A stretch of 37,877 nt of DNA, from positions 1 to 37,877 of the forward strand of contig PNJT01000005.1 in NCBI GenBank assembly GCA_013822005.1, read 5' to 3'. How positions within the stretch are numbered: position 1 is the first letter of the stretch; each line of letters begins with the position of its first letter. A program made the position numbers and the translations under genes. This DNA comes from Novosphingobium sp. (GTDB taxonomy: Bacteria > Pseudomonadota > Alphaproteobacteria > Sphingomonadales > Sphingomonadaceae). The notes below the pieces were generated by a model. It saw nothing but the letters and a program-made list of their open reading frames with translations. It ran no database searches and was not told the DNA's origin. Shown one piece after another: positions 1 through 8,677 of this stretch.

Positions 1-709
1 CTCGGCCGCTTTCACCGGTGACAAAGTGATCGGCGCGATCCTGTTCGAACGCACCATGGACGGCGCGGTCGATGGCGTTCCCACTCCGGCGGCGCTGATC
101 GCCAAGGGCGTGGTGCCCTTCATCAAGATCGACAAGGGCCTGGAAGACGAAGCCAATGGCGTCCAGCTGATGAAGCCGATGCCCGAACTCGATGCGCTGC
201 TGGCGCGTTCGAAGGCGTTGGGTGTCTTTGGCACCAAGGAACGCTCGGTGATCAATTCGGCCAATGCCGCTGGCATCGCCGATGTGGTTGCGCAGCAGTT
301 TGAAATTGGCCGTCAGGTGCTCAGCCACGGCATGATGCCGATGCTCGAGCCCGAGATCAACATCAAGAGCGACACCCGCGCGGCCTGTGACGCGCTGATG
401 CTGGCCGAGATCCTCAAGCACCTTGATGGGATGAGCGAGCAGGTAATGCTCAAGCTGTCTCTGCCGGTGGTGCCGGGCACGTTCGATCCGCTGGTCAGCC
501 ACCCCAAGGTGCTGCGCGTGGTCGCGCTGTCGGGCGGTTACAAGCGCCCCGAAGCCTGCGTCGAACTGTCGAAGAACAAGGGCATCATCGCCAGCTTCAG
601 CCGCGCGCTGCTCGAAGACCTGCGCGCGCAGATGAACGACGCCGAATTCGACGCCGCGCTGGGCGAAGCGATCGACGCGATCTACAAGGGTTCGACTGAG
701 AAGAACTGA
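1..709 (+). CDS. Class I fructose-bisphosphate aldolase, 5' end truncated by window edge
   Basis: Frame is open back to base 2 (SAAFTGDKVIGAILFERTMDG...); motifs GVVPFIKIDKGL, LEPEINI, KLSLPV and ALSGGYKR are typical of class I FBP aldolase. Confidence 0.9.
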   Translation, partial: SAAFTGDKVIGAILFERTMDGAVDGVPTPAALIAKGVVPFIKIDKGLEDEANGVQLMKPMPELDALLARSKALGVFGTKERSVINSANAAGIADVVAQQFEIGRQVLSHGMMPMLEPEINIKSDTRAACDALMLAEILKHLDGMSEQVMLKLSLPVVPGTFDPLVSHPKVLRVVALSGGYKRPEACVELSKNKGIIASFSRALLEDLRAQMNDAEFDAALGEAIDAIYKGSTEKN

Positions 710-726
710 TCGGCTAGGGGGCTGGC

Positions 727-1344
727 ATGACCCAATGCCAACTCTACCTGATCTCCCCGCTCGATGTCTCCGGCGCTTTCCCGGACCGGCTAGCCCGAGC
801 CTTGGACGCCGGGCCGGTCGCGGCGTTCCAGTTCCGCGTCAAGGACATCGACGAGCATCAGGCCGCAAAGCTGGCCGAGCCGCTGCAGGCGATCTGCGCG
901 GAGCGCGAGGTGGCGTTCATCGTCAACGATTCGATCGCGCTGGCCAAACGGATCGGGGCCGATGGGGTGCATCTGGGGCAGGGCGACGGCGATGTACGGG
1001 ATGCCCGCGCGCGGCTGGGCAAGGAGGCGCAAATCGGCGTCACCTGCCACAACAGCCGCGATCTGGCGATGGAAGCCGGTGAGGCCGGGGCCGACTATGT
1101 TGCTTTCGGGGCGTTCTTTCCCACGCAAACCAAGGACACCGATCACCGCGCCGAGCCCGAACTGCTCACCTGGTGGCAGAACCTGATGGAGCTTCCTTGC
1201 GTCGCGATCGGCGGGATCACACCGGAGAATTGCGCTCCTTTGGTCGAGGCCGGAGCCGATTTCCTGGCGGTCAGCCACGCGGTCTGGGGCGGCGACGAGG
1301 CCGCTGCGGTGCGGGCCTTCGCACGAATTCTGGGTGGGGATTGA
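727..1344 (+). CDS. thiE: Thiamine-phosphate synthase
   Basis: TenI/ThiE fold motifs: FQFRVKD, FIVNDSIALAKRIGADGVHLGQGD, IGVTCHNS, GADYVAFGAFFPTQTK, AIGGITPENC. Confidence 0.88.
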   Translation: MTQCQLYLISPLDVSGAFPDRLARALDAGPVAAFQFRVKDIDEHQAAKLAEPLQAICAEREVAFIVNDSIALAKRIGADGVHLGQGDGDVRDARARLGKEAQIGVTCHNSRDLAMEAGEAGADYVAFGAFFPTQTKDTDHRAEPELLTWWQNLMELPCVAIGGITPENCAPLVEAGADFLAVSHAVWGGDEAAAVRAFARILGGD

Positions 1345-1421
1345 GCGTTCAAAGCAGTTGACCTACGCAAATTCATGGAGTTGGTTAACGCCATGACGCA
1401 GGCGCGCCTGCCACGGAGGGG

Positions 1422-2300
1422 TTGATCATGGCTGAGAACGAACCGAACGCAGAGGTTGATGTCACCAAGGCCTGGGCCGCAACGCAGGACCAGAAAGGCC
1501 AGGCGAAGAAGCTCAGAATCTATGCCGCGCTGTGCTGGGTGGTGGCAATCGGGACCGAGATTGGCGGAATCGTCATGCTTAAGCAGGGCAAGTTCCAGTC
1601 GGGCAACATGGCGCTGCTGATCGGCCTGCTGGTGGTGATCGCGGCCTTCGCGATCGGCGGCAGCCTGATGTGGAAGGCCGCCAACCGCCACGATCCGGCC
1701 AGCCGCGCCGATGGTTTCCGCTTCTTCGTCCAGAACCAGCTGGGCGCGATCATCACGGTCCTGGCGTTCCTGCCGCTGCTTGTCCTGATCTTCATGGACA
1801 AGGACATGGATCCCAAGAACAAGAAGATTGTCGGCGGCGTCGGCGTGGTGCTGGCCTTGCTCGCGACCACGATCGGGATCGATTTCAATCCGGCCTCGGT
1901 CGAACAGTACACTGAGGACATGAATCTCTGCGCCAGCCAGATCAAGAGCGGCCAGCCGACCACTGCCTGCTCGCCCGCGGTGGCTGAGCAAGCCAAGGAC
2001 ATCGCTCGCGATTCCGCGGCGGTGGCCGATGCGACCAAGACCGCCGCCAACCCGGGCGGGGTCGATACGGTCTATTGGATCGCGTCGGAAAAACCGGGTG
2101 AGAAAGCCTCTGACCAGCGCGTCTTCCACTTGTGCGCCGATGTCACGCCCTTGCGCGGCAAGCAGGTCAAGAGCGGTTCGGTGACCGAAGCCTACAAGGA
2201 AAACGCCACCCGCATCACCAAGCAGATCCCGATGGAACAGCGCCAGTGCGGGTTTGGGGCTCCGGCTCCGGCCAAGGCGGAAGCCACGACTGCGCCTTAA
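1422..2300 (+). CDS. Hypothetical membrane protein with several predicted TM helices and a polar C-terminal domain
   Basis: 292-aa ORF; hydrophobic segments (YAALCWVVAIGTEIGGIVML, ALLIGLLVVIAAFAIGG, IITVLAFLPLLVLIFM, VGVVLALLATTIGI); purine-rich RBS-like ggaggggttgatc before ATG. Confidence 0.75.
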   Translation: MIMAENEPNAEVDVTKAWAATQDQKGQAKKLRIYAALCWVVAIGTEIGGIVMLKQGKFQSGNMALLIGLLVVIAAFAIGGSLMWKAANRHDPASRADGFRFFVQNQLGAIITVLAFLPLLVLIFMDKDMDPKNKKIVGGVGVVLALLATTIGIDFNPASVEQYTEDMNLCASQIKSGQPTTACSPAVAEQAKDIARDSAAVADATKTAANPGGVDTVYWIASEKPGEKASDQRVFHLCADVTPLRGKQVKSGSVTEAYKENATRITKQIPMEQRQCGFGAPAPAKAEATTAP

Positions 2301-2348
2301 GACCGCCTTAAGACCGCATAGTAACAGAACACGAGGGGGTACCGGGCT

Positions 2349-4313
2349 ATGACTACACCGACCAGTCCCAAGGAAATGACCCTGCGCGGGATCGTGCTGG
2401 GCGCGCTTCTGACCGTTATCTTCACCGCTGCCAACGTCTATCTGGGGCTCAAGGTGGGCCTGACTTTCGCCACCTCGATCCCGGCTGCGGTGATCTCGAT
2501 GGCGGTGCTCAAGATCTACGCGGATTCGACGATCCAGGAAAACAACATCGTCCAGACCATCGCCTCATCGGCGGGGACACTGTCGGCGATTGTCTTCGTG
2601 CTTCCGGGTCTGGTCATGATCGGCTGGTGGCAGGGCTTTCCCTATTGGCAATCGGTGGCGATCATCGCGATCGGCGGGGTCCTGGGGGTGATGTATTCGG
2701 TGCCGCTGCGCCGTGCGCTGGTGACCGGTTCCGACCTGCCCTATCCCGAAGGCGTGGCCGCGGCCGAAGTGCTCAAGGTTGGGTCCGGGGTAGGCGGTGC
2801 GGAAGAGAATGCCCGCGGCCTGCGCGCAGTGATTTTCGGCACGGTGATTGCGCTGGGCCATGCTTTTCTGGCCAAGGCCAAACTGGTCTCCGAAGGCTGG
2901 GCCAAGGCGTTCGGCATTGGCAGCGGGGGCAGTTTCGTTTCGCTGACATTCTCGTTCGCGCTGCTGGGCGTCGGGCACCTGGTGGGCATGGCGGTAGGCC
3001 TCGCCATGCTGGTCGGCGTAGTGCTGAGCTACTTCATCATCCTGCCCCAGCTGAGCGCGACCGGCATGCCGGCGGGCGAAGAGATGATGGGCTTCCTGCG
3101 CGGCATGTTCCGCACCGAAGTGCGCATGATCGGCGCCGGGACGATCGGCATTGCGGCGATCTACACCCTGTTCAAGGTGATCGGTCCGATCGTCAAGGGG
3201 GTGCTCAACGCGGTCGAGGCCGATGTCACCCGCAAGATCCAGGGCGGCATGGAAACGATGGAGCTGACCGAGCGCGACTTGCCGATTGGGATAGTCGGCG
3301 GCTCGATACTGGGGCTTATGGTGCCGATCGCGATCCTGCTGGCCGCCGTATCGACCAGCGGCCCGGTCTCGCAATTCCTGGGGATTTCGCTGCTGGCCAG
3401 CGTGATCTACATCATGATCATGGGCGTGATTATCGCTTCGGTCACCGGCTACATGGCCGGGCTGATCGGCGCGTCGAACAGCCCGGTTTCGGGTGTCGGG
3501 ATCCTTTCGGTGCTGGGCATTTCGTTGCTGCTGGTCTCGATGTTCGGGCGCGATCTTTCGCCTGACGATACCAAGGCGCTGGTTGCTTTCGCGCTGTTTG
3601 TCACCGCGATCATCTTTGGCATTGCGACGATCGCCAACGACAACCTGCAGGACCTCAAGACCGGTCAGCTGGTCGGCGCTACCCCCTGGCGTCAGCAAGT
3701 CGCGCTGATCCTGGGCGTGCTGTTCGGGGCCATGGTGATCCCGCCGATCCTGACCATGCTCAACGATACTTTCGGTTTCCAGGGTGCGCCGGGCGCGGGC
3801 GACAATGCGCTGGGCGCACCGCAGGCGGCGCTGATCAGCTCGATTGCGCAAGGCGTGCTGGGCGGGGATCTCAACTGGGGCCTGATCAAGACCGGGGCGA
3901 TCATTGGCGCGGTTGCGATCGTGATCGACGAAGTGCTCAACCGCACCGGCAAAGGCTCGCTCCCGCCGCTCGCGGTGGGCATGGGCATGTACCTGCCGAC
4001 CGATTCGACCGGCTTTGTGGTGGTGGGGGCCTTCCTTGGCTATCTCTACAACAATTGGGCGTCGAAACAGAACGACCCAGGCTTTGCCAAGCGCATCGGG
4101 GTGCTGACTGCGACCGGCCTGATCGTGGGCGATGGGCTGTTCAACGTGCTCTATTCGGCCGTGGTCTGGACGACCGACGATCCGCACGCCTTTGCCGTGT
4201 TTGGCGAAAACCCCTGGGCCTTGCCGATGGGCGTGGTGCTGTTCACCGCATTGACGGTCTGGGCCTATGCCCGGATGCGCAGCGACGCCTCGCGGCCGGT
4301 TGGGGATGCCTGA
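2349..4313 (+). CDS. OPT family oligopeptide transporter
   Basis: 654-aa polytopic protein; starts MTLRGIVLGALLTVIFTAANVYLGLKVGLTFATSIPAAVISMAVL, the classic OPT N-terminal region; NNIVQTIASSAGTLSA. Confidence 0.92.
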   Translation: MTTPTSPKEMTLRGIVLGALLTVIFTAANVYLGLKVGLTFATSIPAAVISMAVLKIYADSTIQENNIVQTIASSAGTLSAIVFVLPGLVMIGWWQGFPYWQSVAIIAIGGVLGVMYSVPLRRALVTGSDLPYPEGVAAAEVLKVGSGVGGAEENARGLRAVIFGTVIALGHAFLAKAKLVSEGWAKAFGIGSGGSFVSLTFSFALLGVGHLVGMAVGLAMLVGVVLSYFIILPQLSATGMPAGEEMMGFLRGMFRTEVRMIGAGTIGIAAIYTLFKVIGPIVKGVLNAVEADVTRKIQGGMETMELTERDLPIGIVGGSILGLMVPIAILLAAVSTSGPVSQFLGISLLASVIYIMIMGVIIASVTGYMAGLIGASNSPVSGVGILSVLGISLLLVSMFGRDLSPDDTKALVAFALFVTAIIFGIATIANDNLQDLKTGQLVGATPWRQQVALILGVLFGAMVIPPILTMLNDTFGFQGAPGAGDNALGAPQAALISSIAQGVLGGDLNWGLIKTGAIIGAVAIVIDEVLNRTGKGSLPPLAVGMGMYLPTDSTGFVVVGAFLGYLYNNWASKQNDPGFAKRIGVLTATGLIVGDGLFNVLYSAVVWTTDDPHAFAVFGENPWALPMGVVLFTALTVWAYARMRSDASRPVGDA

Positions 4314-4322
4314 GTCTGGTAT

Positions 4323-4440
4323 CCGTTCGTCCTGAGGAGCGGCTGAACGCAGTGAAGACGCGTCTCGAAGGACCGCGTGCGCACGCAGTGGTTCGAGGCG
4401 GGCCTTCGCATGCGCTCAATCCCTCCTCACCACGAACGGG
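4323..4440. repeat. Diverged dispersed palindromic element
   Basis: CCGTTCGTCCTGAGGAGCGGCTGAACGCAGTGAAGACGCG...CTCCTCACCACGAACGG; related outer arms to the 20051 and 24608 elements. Confidence 0.6.
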
Positions 4441-4455
4441 GATTGGGCCAGAATT

Positions 4456-4815
4456 CTAGGAGTTGTTCACCACCCGGCGCACACAGCGCAACGACCCTTC
4501 CTGGCCGTCTGCACCCAGCTTGCGCAGGAAGTTGTTGCTGATCAGGCGGTACTTGTCCCCGTTCTTGGGCCCGCTGGTCAGCACCAGCAGGTCGCCGGTC
4601 AGCAGGTAAGTGCCGCGCCCCTTGGCGGTGCGATAGGTGTTGGCGTTGACCACCACGAAATCCTCGTCCGGCACGCGCAGGCCGACTGCGCCAGTGGCAT
4701 CGCCGGGCATCTCGCACAGGAAATTGCCCGGCGGGATCTGCCCGATCGGGCCGCCTGGAACCGCCAGCGCAGGGGCGGCCAGGGCCAGCAGCAGAGGGGC
4801 AATGCGAAGTTTCAT
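4456..4815 (-). CDS. Hypothetical secreted protein
   Basis: 119-aa ORF with N-terminal signal peptide (MKLRIAPLLLALAAPALAVPGG). Confidence 0.7.
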   Translation of the reverse strand: MKLRIAPLLLALAAPALAVPGGPIGQIPPGNFLCEMPGDATGAVGLRVPDEDFVVVNANTYRTAKGRGTYLLTGDLLVLTSGPKNGDKYRLISNNFLRKLGADGQEGSLRCVRRVVNNS

Positions 4816-4946
4816 GACGCTTCCCTAAGCGCAGAGCAGCTTAGCGGCAAGTGAACGACTTGCCGTCAGGCGCGCCGCAGGCTATGGGCGCGGCCTTCCG
4901 GTGCCTTGCGGCACCTGGTTCTTTCTCATTCTTGAAGGCAGGCACC

Positions 4947-5513
4947 ATGGCCAAGATCAGCGGCGTGGACATCCGTCCCGGCAATATTATCGAGTACGAA
5001 AAGGGCATCTGGAAGGTGGCCAAGACCCAGCATACCCAGCCGGGCAAGGGCGGTGCCTTCATGCAGGTCGAAATGAAGAACCTGATCGATGGCCGCAAGA
5101 CCAACGTCCGCTTCCGCAGCCAGGACACAGTCGAAAAGGTCCGCCTCGACACCAAGGACTTCCAGTACCTCTACGCCGACGGCGATGCCCTGGTGTTCAT
5201 GGACAAGGACAATTACGAGCAGATCAACCTGGACAAGGACCTGCTCGGCGATGCCGCGGACTTCCTCCAGGACGGCATGGATGTCGTGCTCGAACTGTGG
5301 GACGAGCGCCCGGTCAGCGTCGAACTGCCCGCGCAGATCGAAGCCACCATCGTCGAAGCCGACGCGGTGGTGAAGGGCCAGACCGCTTCGTCCAGCTACA
5401 AGCCCGCAGTGCTCGACAACGGGGTGCGTGTGATGGTCCCGCCGCACATTTCCAGCGGCACCCGCATCGTGGTCGACGTTTACGAGCGTACCTACGTCGG
5501 CAAGGCGGACTGA
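4947..5513 (+). CDS. efp: Translation elongation factor P
   Basis: [46 protein letters not shown]; lysine at the PGKGGA tip. Start at 4947 preferred over the ORF-track start at 4851 by homology. Confidence 0.96.
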   Translation: MAKISGVDIRPGNIIEYEKGIWKVAKTQHTQPGKGGAFMQVEMKNLIDGRKTNVRFRSQDTVEKVRLDTKDFQYLYADGDALVFMDKDNYEQINLDKDLLGDAADFLQDGMDVVLELWDERPVSVELPAQIEATIVEADAVVKGQTASSSYKPAVLDNGVRVMVPPHISSGTRIVVDVYERTYVGKAD

Positions 5514-5521
5514 GACAGACC

Positions 5522-6343
5522 ATGGCAGTCATTTCCGGCCTCATTCGCGTGATGGAAAAGGCCGCCCGCAAGGCGGGTGGCCGCTTGCGCCGCGATTTCG
5601 GCGAGATCGAGCACCTGCAGGTCTCAAAGAAAGGCCCGGCGGACTTCGTCTCGAAAGCCGATCAGCACGCCGAACGCACCATCTGGGACGAACTGCGCGC
5701 CGCGCGGCCCGACTGGGGCTTCCTGATGGAAGAGGGCGGCGAGATCCCGGGCGAGGACGGCAAGCCGCGCTTCATCGTCGATCCGCTCGACGGGACCAGC
5801 AACTTCCTCCACGGAATTCCGCACTTCGCGGTCTCGATCGCGGTGCAGGAGCCCAGGCTGGATGGCTCAGGCTGGGGCGATGTGACTGCCGCAGTGGTCT
5901 ATCAGCCGGTTACCGACGAAACCTATTGGGCCGAGAAAACTCGCGGAGCCTGGCTGCACGACCGGCGGCTGCGCGTTTCGGGACGGCGGCACCTCGATGA
6001 AAGCCTGATCGCCACAGGCATTCCCTTCGCCGGGCACGGCGATAGCGCAGAATGGTCGAAAATCAATGCCGCGCTGGCCCCGCAAGTCGCGGGTATCCGC
6101 CGCTTCGGTGCGGCCAGCCTCGATCTCGCCTGGGTCGCGGCGGGACGCTACGAAGGTTTCTGGGAAAGCAGCCTGTCTCCGTGGGATACCGCCGCGGGGT
6201 GCCTGCTGGTGCGCGAAGCTGGCGGTTTCGTCACCGACTGGCGCGGAATTTCCCAGCAGATTTGCGATGCGCAAGTGCTGGCGGGCAACGATGCCTTGCA
6301 TTCAAGACTGCACAAGATATTGGCGAACACGCTGAAAGGGTGA
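5522..6343 (+). CDS. suhB: Inositol monophosphatase family protein (SuhB-like)
   Basis: FIVDPLDGTSNFLHGIPHFAVSIAV and WDTAAGCLLVREAGG motifs; start MAVISGLIRVMEKAARKAGGRLRRDF lies inside ORF 4901..6343. Confidence 0.93.
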   Translation: MAVISGLIRVMEKAARKAGGRLRRDFGEIEHLQVSKKGPADFVSKADQHAERTIWDELRAARPDWGFLMEEGGEIPGEDGKPRFIVDPLDGTSNFLHGIPHFAVSIAVQEPRLDGSGWGDVTAAVVYQPVTDETYWAEKTRGAWLHDRRLRVSGRRHLDESLIATGIPFAGHGDSAEWSKINAALAPQVAGIRRFGAASLDLAWVAAGRYEGFWESSLSPWDTAAGCLLVREAGGFVTDWRGISQQICDAQVLAGNDALHSRLHKILANTLKG

Positions 6344-6359
6344 ATCGCCCGCAAAGCAT

Positions 6360-6443
6360 GCCCCTGTGGCGGAATGGTAGACGCGAACGATTCAAAATCG
6401 TTTGTCGCAAGGCGTGCCCGTTCGAGTCGGGCCAGGGGCACCA
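6360..6443 (+). tRNA. tRNA-Leu (anticodon CAA), CCA encoded
   Basis: GCCCCTG...CAGGGGC acceptor stem, anticodon arm AACGA-TTCAAAA-TCGTT giving CAA, long class II variable arm (TGTCGCAAGGCGTG), T-arm GCCCGTTCGAGTCGGGC, terminal ACCA. Confidence 0.96.
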
Positions 6444-6479
6444 TTGCCGAGTTTGACAAAGCCGCTTAGGCTGGCCAGC

Positions 6480-7796
6480 ATGATCAAACACTTCATCGCA
6501 ACAGTCGCGCTCTCTGCGCTTGTCGTCGCGCCCGCCTGGGCCGATCCGGTCCGTGATCGGATCGCGGCCGATCTGCCGGGCCTGATGGCGATCTACCGCG
6601 ACTTGCACCAGAACCCAGAGCTTTCGGGGCAAGAGTTCCGGTCCTCGAAGATCATGGCCAACGAGGCGCGCAAGGCCGGTTTTGACGTGACCGAAGGCGT
6701 GTTCAAGACCGGTGTGGTCGCGGTGCTGAAGAATGGCCCCGGGCCGGTGGTGATGATCCGCGCCGATATGGACGCTCTGCCGGTCGAGGAGCAGACCGGG
6801 CTGCCCTATGCCTCAAAGGCCCGCGGCAAGTCGCAAGCCGGGACCGAAAGCGGGATCATGCATGCCTGCGGGCACGATACCCACATGACCGCCTGGATCG
6901 CCACCGCCCGGGTAATGGCCGCCAACCGCGACAAGTGGTCGGGCACCTTGATCATGATCGGCCAGCCAGCGGAAGAGGCCATCGGCGGGGCAGGTGGCAT
7001 GGTCCGCGACGGGCTGATGACCCGCTGGCCCAAGCCCGGTTTCGTCCTGGCGATCCACGATTCCGACCTGCCCTCGGGCGTCATCGGGGTGAAAAGCGGT
7101 TTCGCGCTCGCCAATGTCGATAGCGTCGATATCACGGTGAAGGGCGTGGGCGGCCACGGGGCCTATCCGCACAACACCAAGGATCCGATCGTGCTGGCCA
7201 GCGCGATCGTGATGCGGCTGCAAACGCTCGCGAGCCGGGAGAACAACCCGCTCGATCCGGTAGTGGTTACGGTTGGCAGCTTTCACGCCGGTTCGAAGCA
7301 CAACATCATTCCCGATGAGGCGCGGCTGCAACTGACCGTGCGCTCCTATACCGACAGCTCGCGCAAGCTGCTGCTCGACGGGATCAAGCGGATCGCCAAG
7401 GCCGAAGCCGAAGCTTCGGGCCTGCCTGCCGACAAGCTGCCGGTGGTCAAGATCGAGGAGCCCGGCGGCCGCGCGACCTGGAACACGCCCGAACTGGCCG
7501 AACGGATGCGCAAGCTTTTCACTGCAAGGTTCGGCGCGGCCCGCGTGATCGATCCGCCGCCGTCGATGGCGTCCGAAGACTTTGGCGATCTGGCTCGCGC
7601 GGCCGGACCTGGAACGCAATCGCTGATCCTATGGGTCGGCGGACGGCCCAAGGAGCAGATCGACGCCGCCGCGCGCGAGGGCAAGCAATTGCCCGGCCTG
7701 CACAGCCCGTTCTGGGCGCCCGAGGCCGACAAGGTGATCTCGGCCGGGGCTGAGGCGCTGGTGGTCGCGGCGATGGACTTGATGCCGCGCAAGTAA
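6480..7796 (+). CDS. M20 family amidohydrolase/peptidase, secreted
   Basis: Signal peptide MIKHFIATVALSALVVAPAWA; IRADMDALPVEEQTGLPYAS, HACGHDTHM, GQPAEE, GGHGAYPH motifs. Confidence 0.92.
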   Translation: MIKHFIATVALSALVVAPAWADPVRDRIAADLPGLMAIYRDLHQNPELSGQEFRSSKIMANEARKAGFDVTEGVFKTGVVAVLKNGPGPVVMIRADMDALPVEEQTGLPYASKARGKSQAGTESGIMHACGHDTHMTAWIATARVMAANRDKWSGTLIMIGQPAEEAIGGAGGMVRDGLMTRWPKPGFVLAIHDSDLPSGVIGVKSGFALANVDSVDITVKGVGGHGAYPHNTKDPIVLASAIVMRLQTLASRENNPLDPVVVTVGSFHAGSKHNIIPDEARLQLTVRSYTDSSRKLLLDGIKRIAKAEAEASGLPADKLPVVKIEEPGGRATWNTPELAERMRKLFTARFGAARVIDPPPSMASEDFGDLARAAGPGTQSLILWVGGRPKEQIDAAAREGKQLPGLHSPFWAPEADKVISAGAEALVVAAMDLMPRK

Positions 7797-7986
7797 CTGC
7801 CCGGCTAGCGGCAACCAGGCAAGTGCCGTGCATGTCCTGCAGTGCGGCTTGCCGGCAGGGGCGATTGCCGGGAGGAAGTCCGGTGGCGGCCCTGCAATGC
7901 TGGTGATCGCTCGCCCCAATTGCGGTAACGCCGCCCTGATCGGTTCAGACGCGCGGGAATTCCTCGTGGCGGAATGCTTCTAGCCA

Positions 7987-8514
7987 TCAATCGCCACCCT
8001 GGCTGCTGCTGCCGGTGCGCTGGCGCGAATTGGCCTTGATCTGTTCGATCTGCTCAGAGTTGGGCCGGAACTGTTCACCGGTCTTGCGCTTGCGTTCGCG
8101 CGGATCGGGCTGGAGCGCGTCTTCCAGATCCATGCCCGACACGGTGACTGTCGCGCCGGGCCGCTGTTCGAGCTGTGGAATTCCAGTGGTGCGCAGGTTC
8201 GGCCGTTCCAGCCTTGCCGACGACTTGTTCGGTGCCCAACTGCCGCCGCCGCCACTGCCGCCTTCATCGGTTCCAAAGCCGCCCCCCGGCGTTTCGCGAA
8301 CCTTCATCTTGGACGCCAGTTTTTTGTGACCAAACTTCTCGGCCTCGGCAGCGGCCAGCTGGTTTTGGACCCGGTTGGCTTCAAGCTGGGCACTTGCCCC
8401 CCAATCCTCATCGGTCGCGAACAGGGCGAGCAACAGGGTGAGGGTCACGGTCGCTGCGGCAAAGTGCTTCAGCAGCTTTGGTGAAATGGCAAGGGTCGGG
8501 GCAGCTCTGCGCAT
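7987..8514 (-). CDS. Hypothetical protein with one N-terminal TM/signal segment
   Basis: 175-aa ORF; LLKHFAAATVTLTLLLALFA followed by low-complexity polar sequence. Confidence 0.6.
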   Translation of the reverse strand: MRRAAPTLAISPKLLKHFAAATVTLTLLLALFATDEDWGASAQLEANRVQNQLAAAEAEKFGHKKLASKMKVRETPGGGFGTDEGGSGGGGSWAPNKSSARLERPNLRTTGIPQLEQRPGATVTVSGMDLEDALQPDPRERKRKTGEQFRPNSEQIEQIKANSRQRTGSSSQGGD

Positions 8515-8568
8515 GGCACCTGTCCTAGCGCACGAAGGTTAACCGCCGCGTTTGAGCTTATGGTTTCC

Positions 8569-8615
8569 AAAAAATTGACGGCCGCCGGGGTGAAAGGGGC
8601 ACCCCGACGACCGTC
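8569..8615 (-). terminator. Rho-independent terminator downstream of isocitrate lyase
   Basis: On the minus strand GACGGTCGTCGGGGTG-CCCCTTT-CACCCCGGCGGCCGTC forms a 16-bp stem with two GU wobbles, followed by AATTTTTTGG. Confidence 0.85.
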
Positions 8616-8677
8616 GTTTCTCCTCCCCAGGAGATCGTGGCGGCGCGTTATGCCGCGAATTGATTCCCCCCGCGGCT

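Noticed and set aside
1437-1451. GAACGAACCGAAC resembling a LexA box
   Set aside because: GAAC spacing is 4 and 9 bp, not the 11-bp start-to-start spacing of GAACN7GAAC, and it lies inside a coding region.
2565-4187. 540-aa minus-strand ORF opposite the OPT transporter
   Set aside because: Shadow ORF in GC-rich DNA; composition is His/Arg/Gln/Asp rich and low complexity, with a clear OPT transporter on the other strand. The same applies to 1143..2129-, 8660..10369+, 12020..13666-, 15817..17196-, 18860..20413- and 35859..36962+.
4851-4946. N-terminal extension of EF-P in the ORF track
   Set aside because: EF-P proteins begin at MAKISG; the extra 32 residues are upstream leader sequence.
7800-7986. 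Small ORFs between the M20 hydrolase and the 7987..8514 gene
   Set aside because: No recognisable motifs, no convincing RBS on either strand; treated as intergenic.
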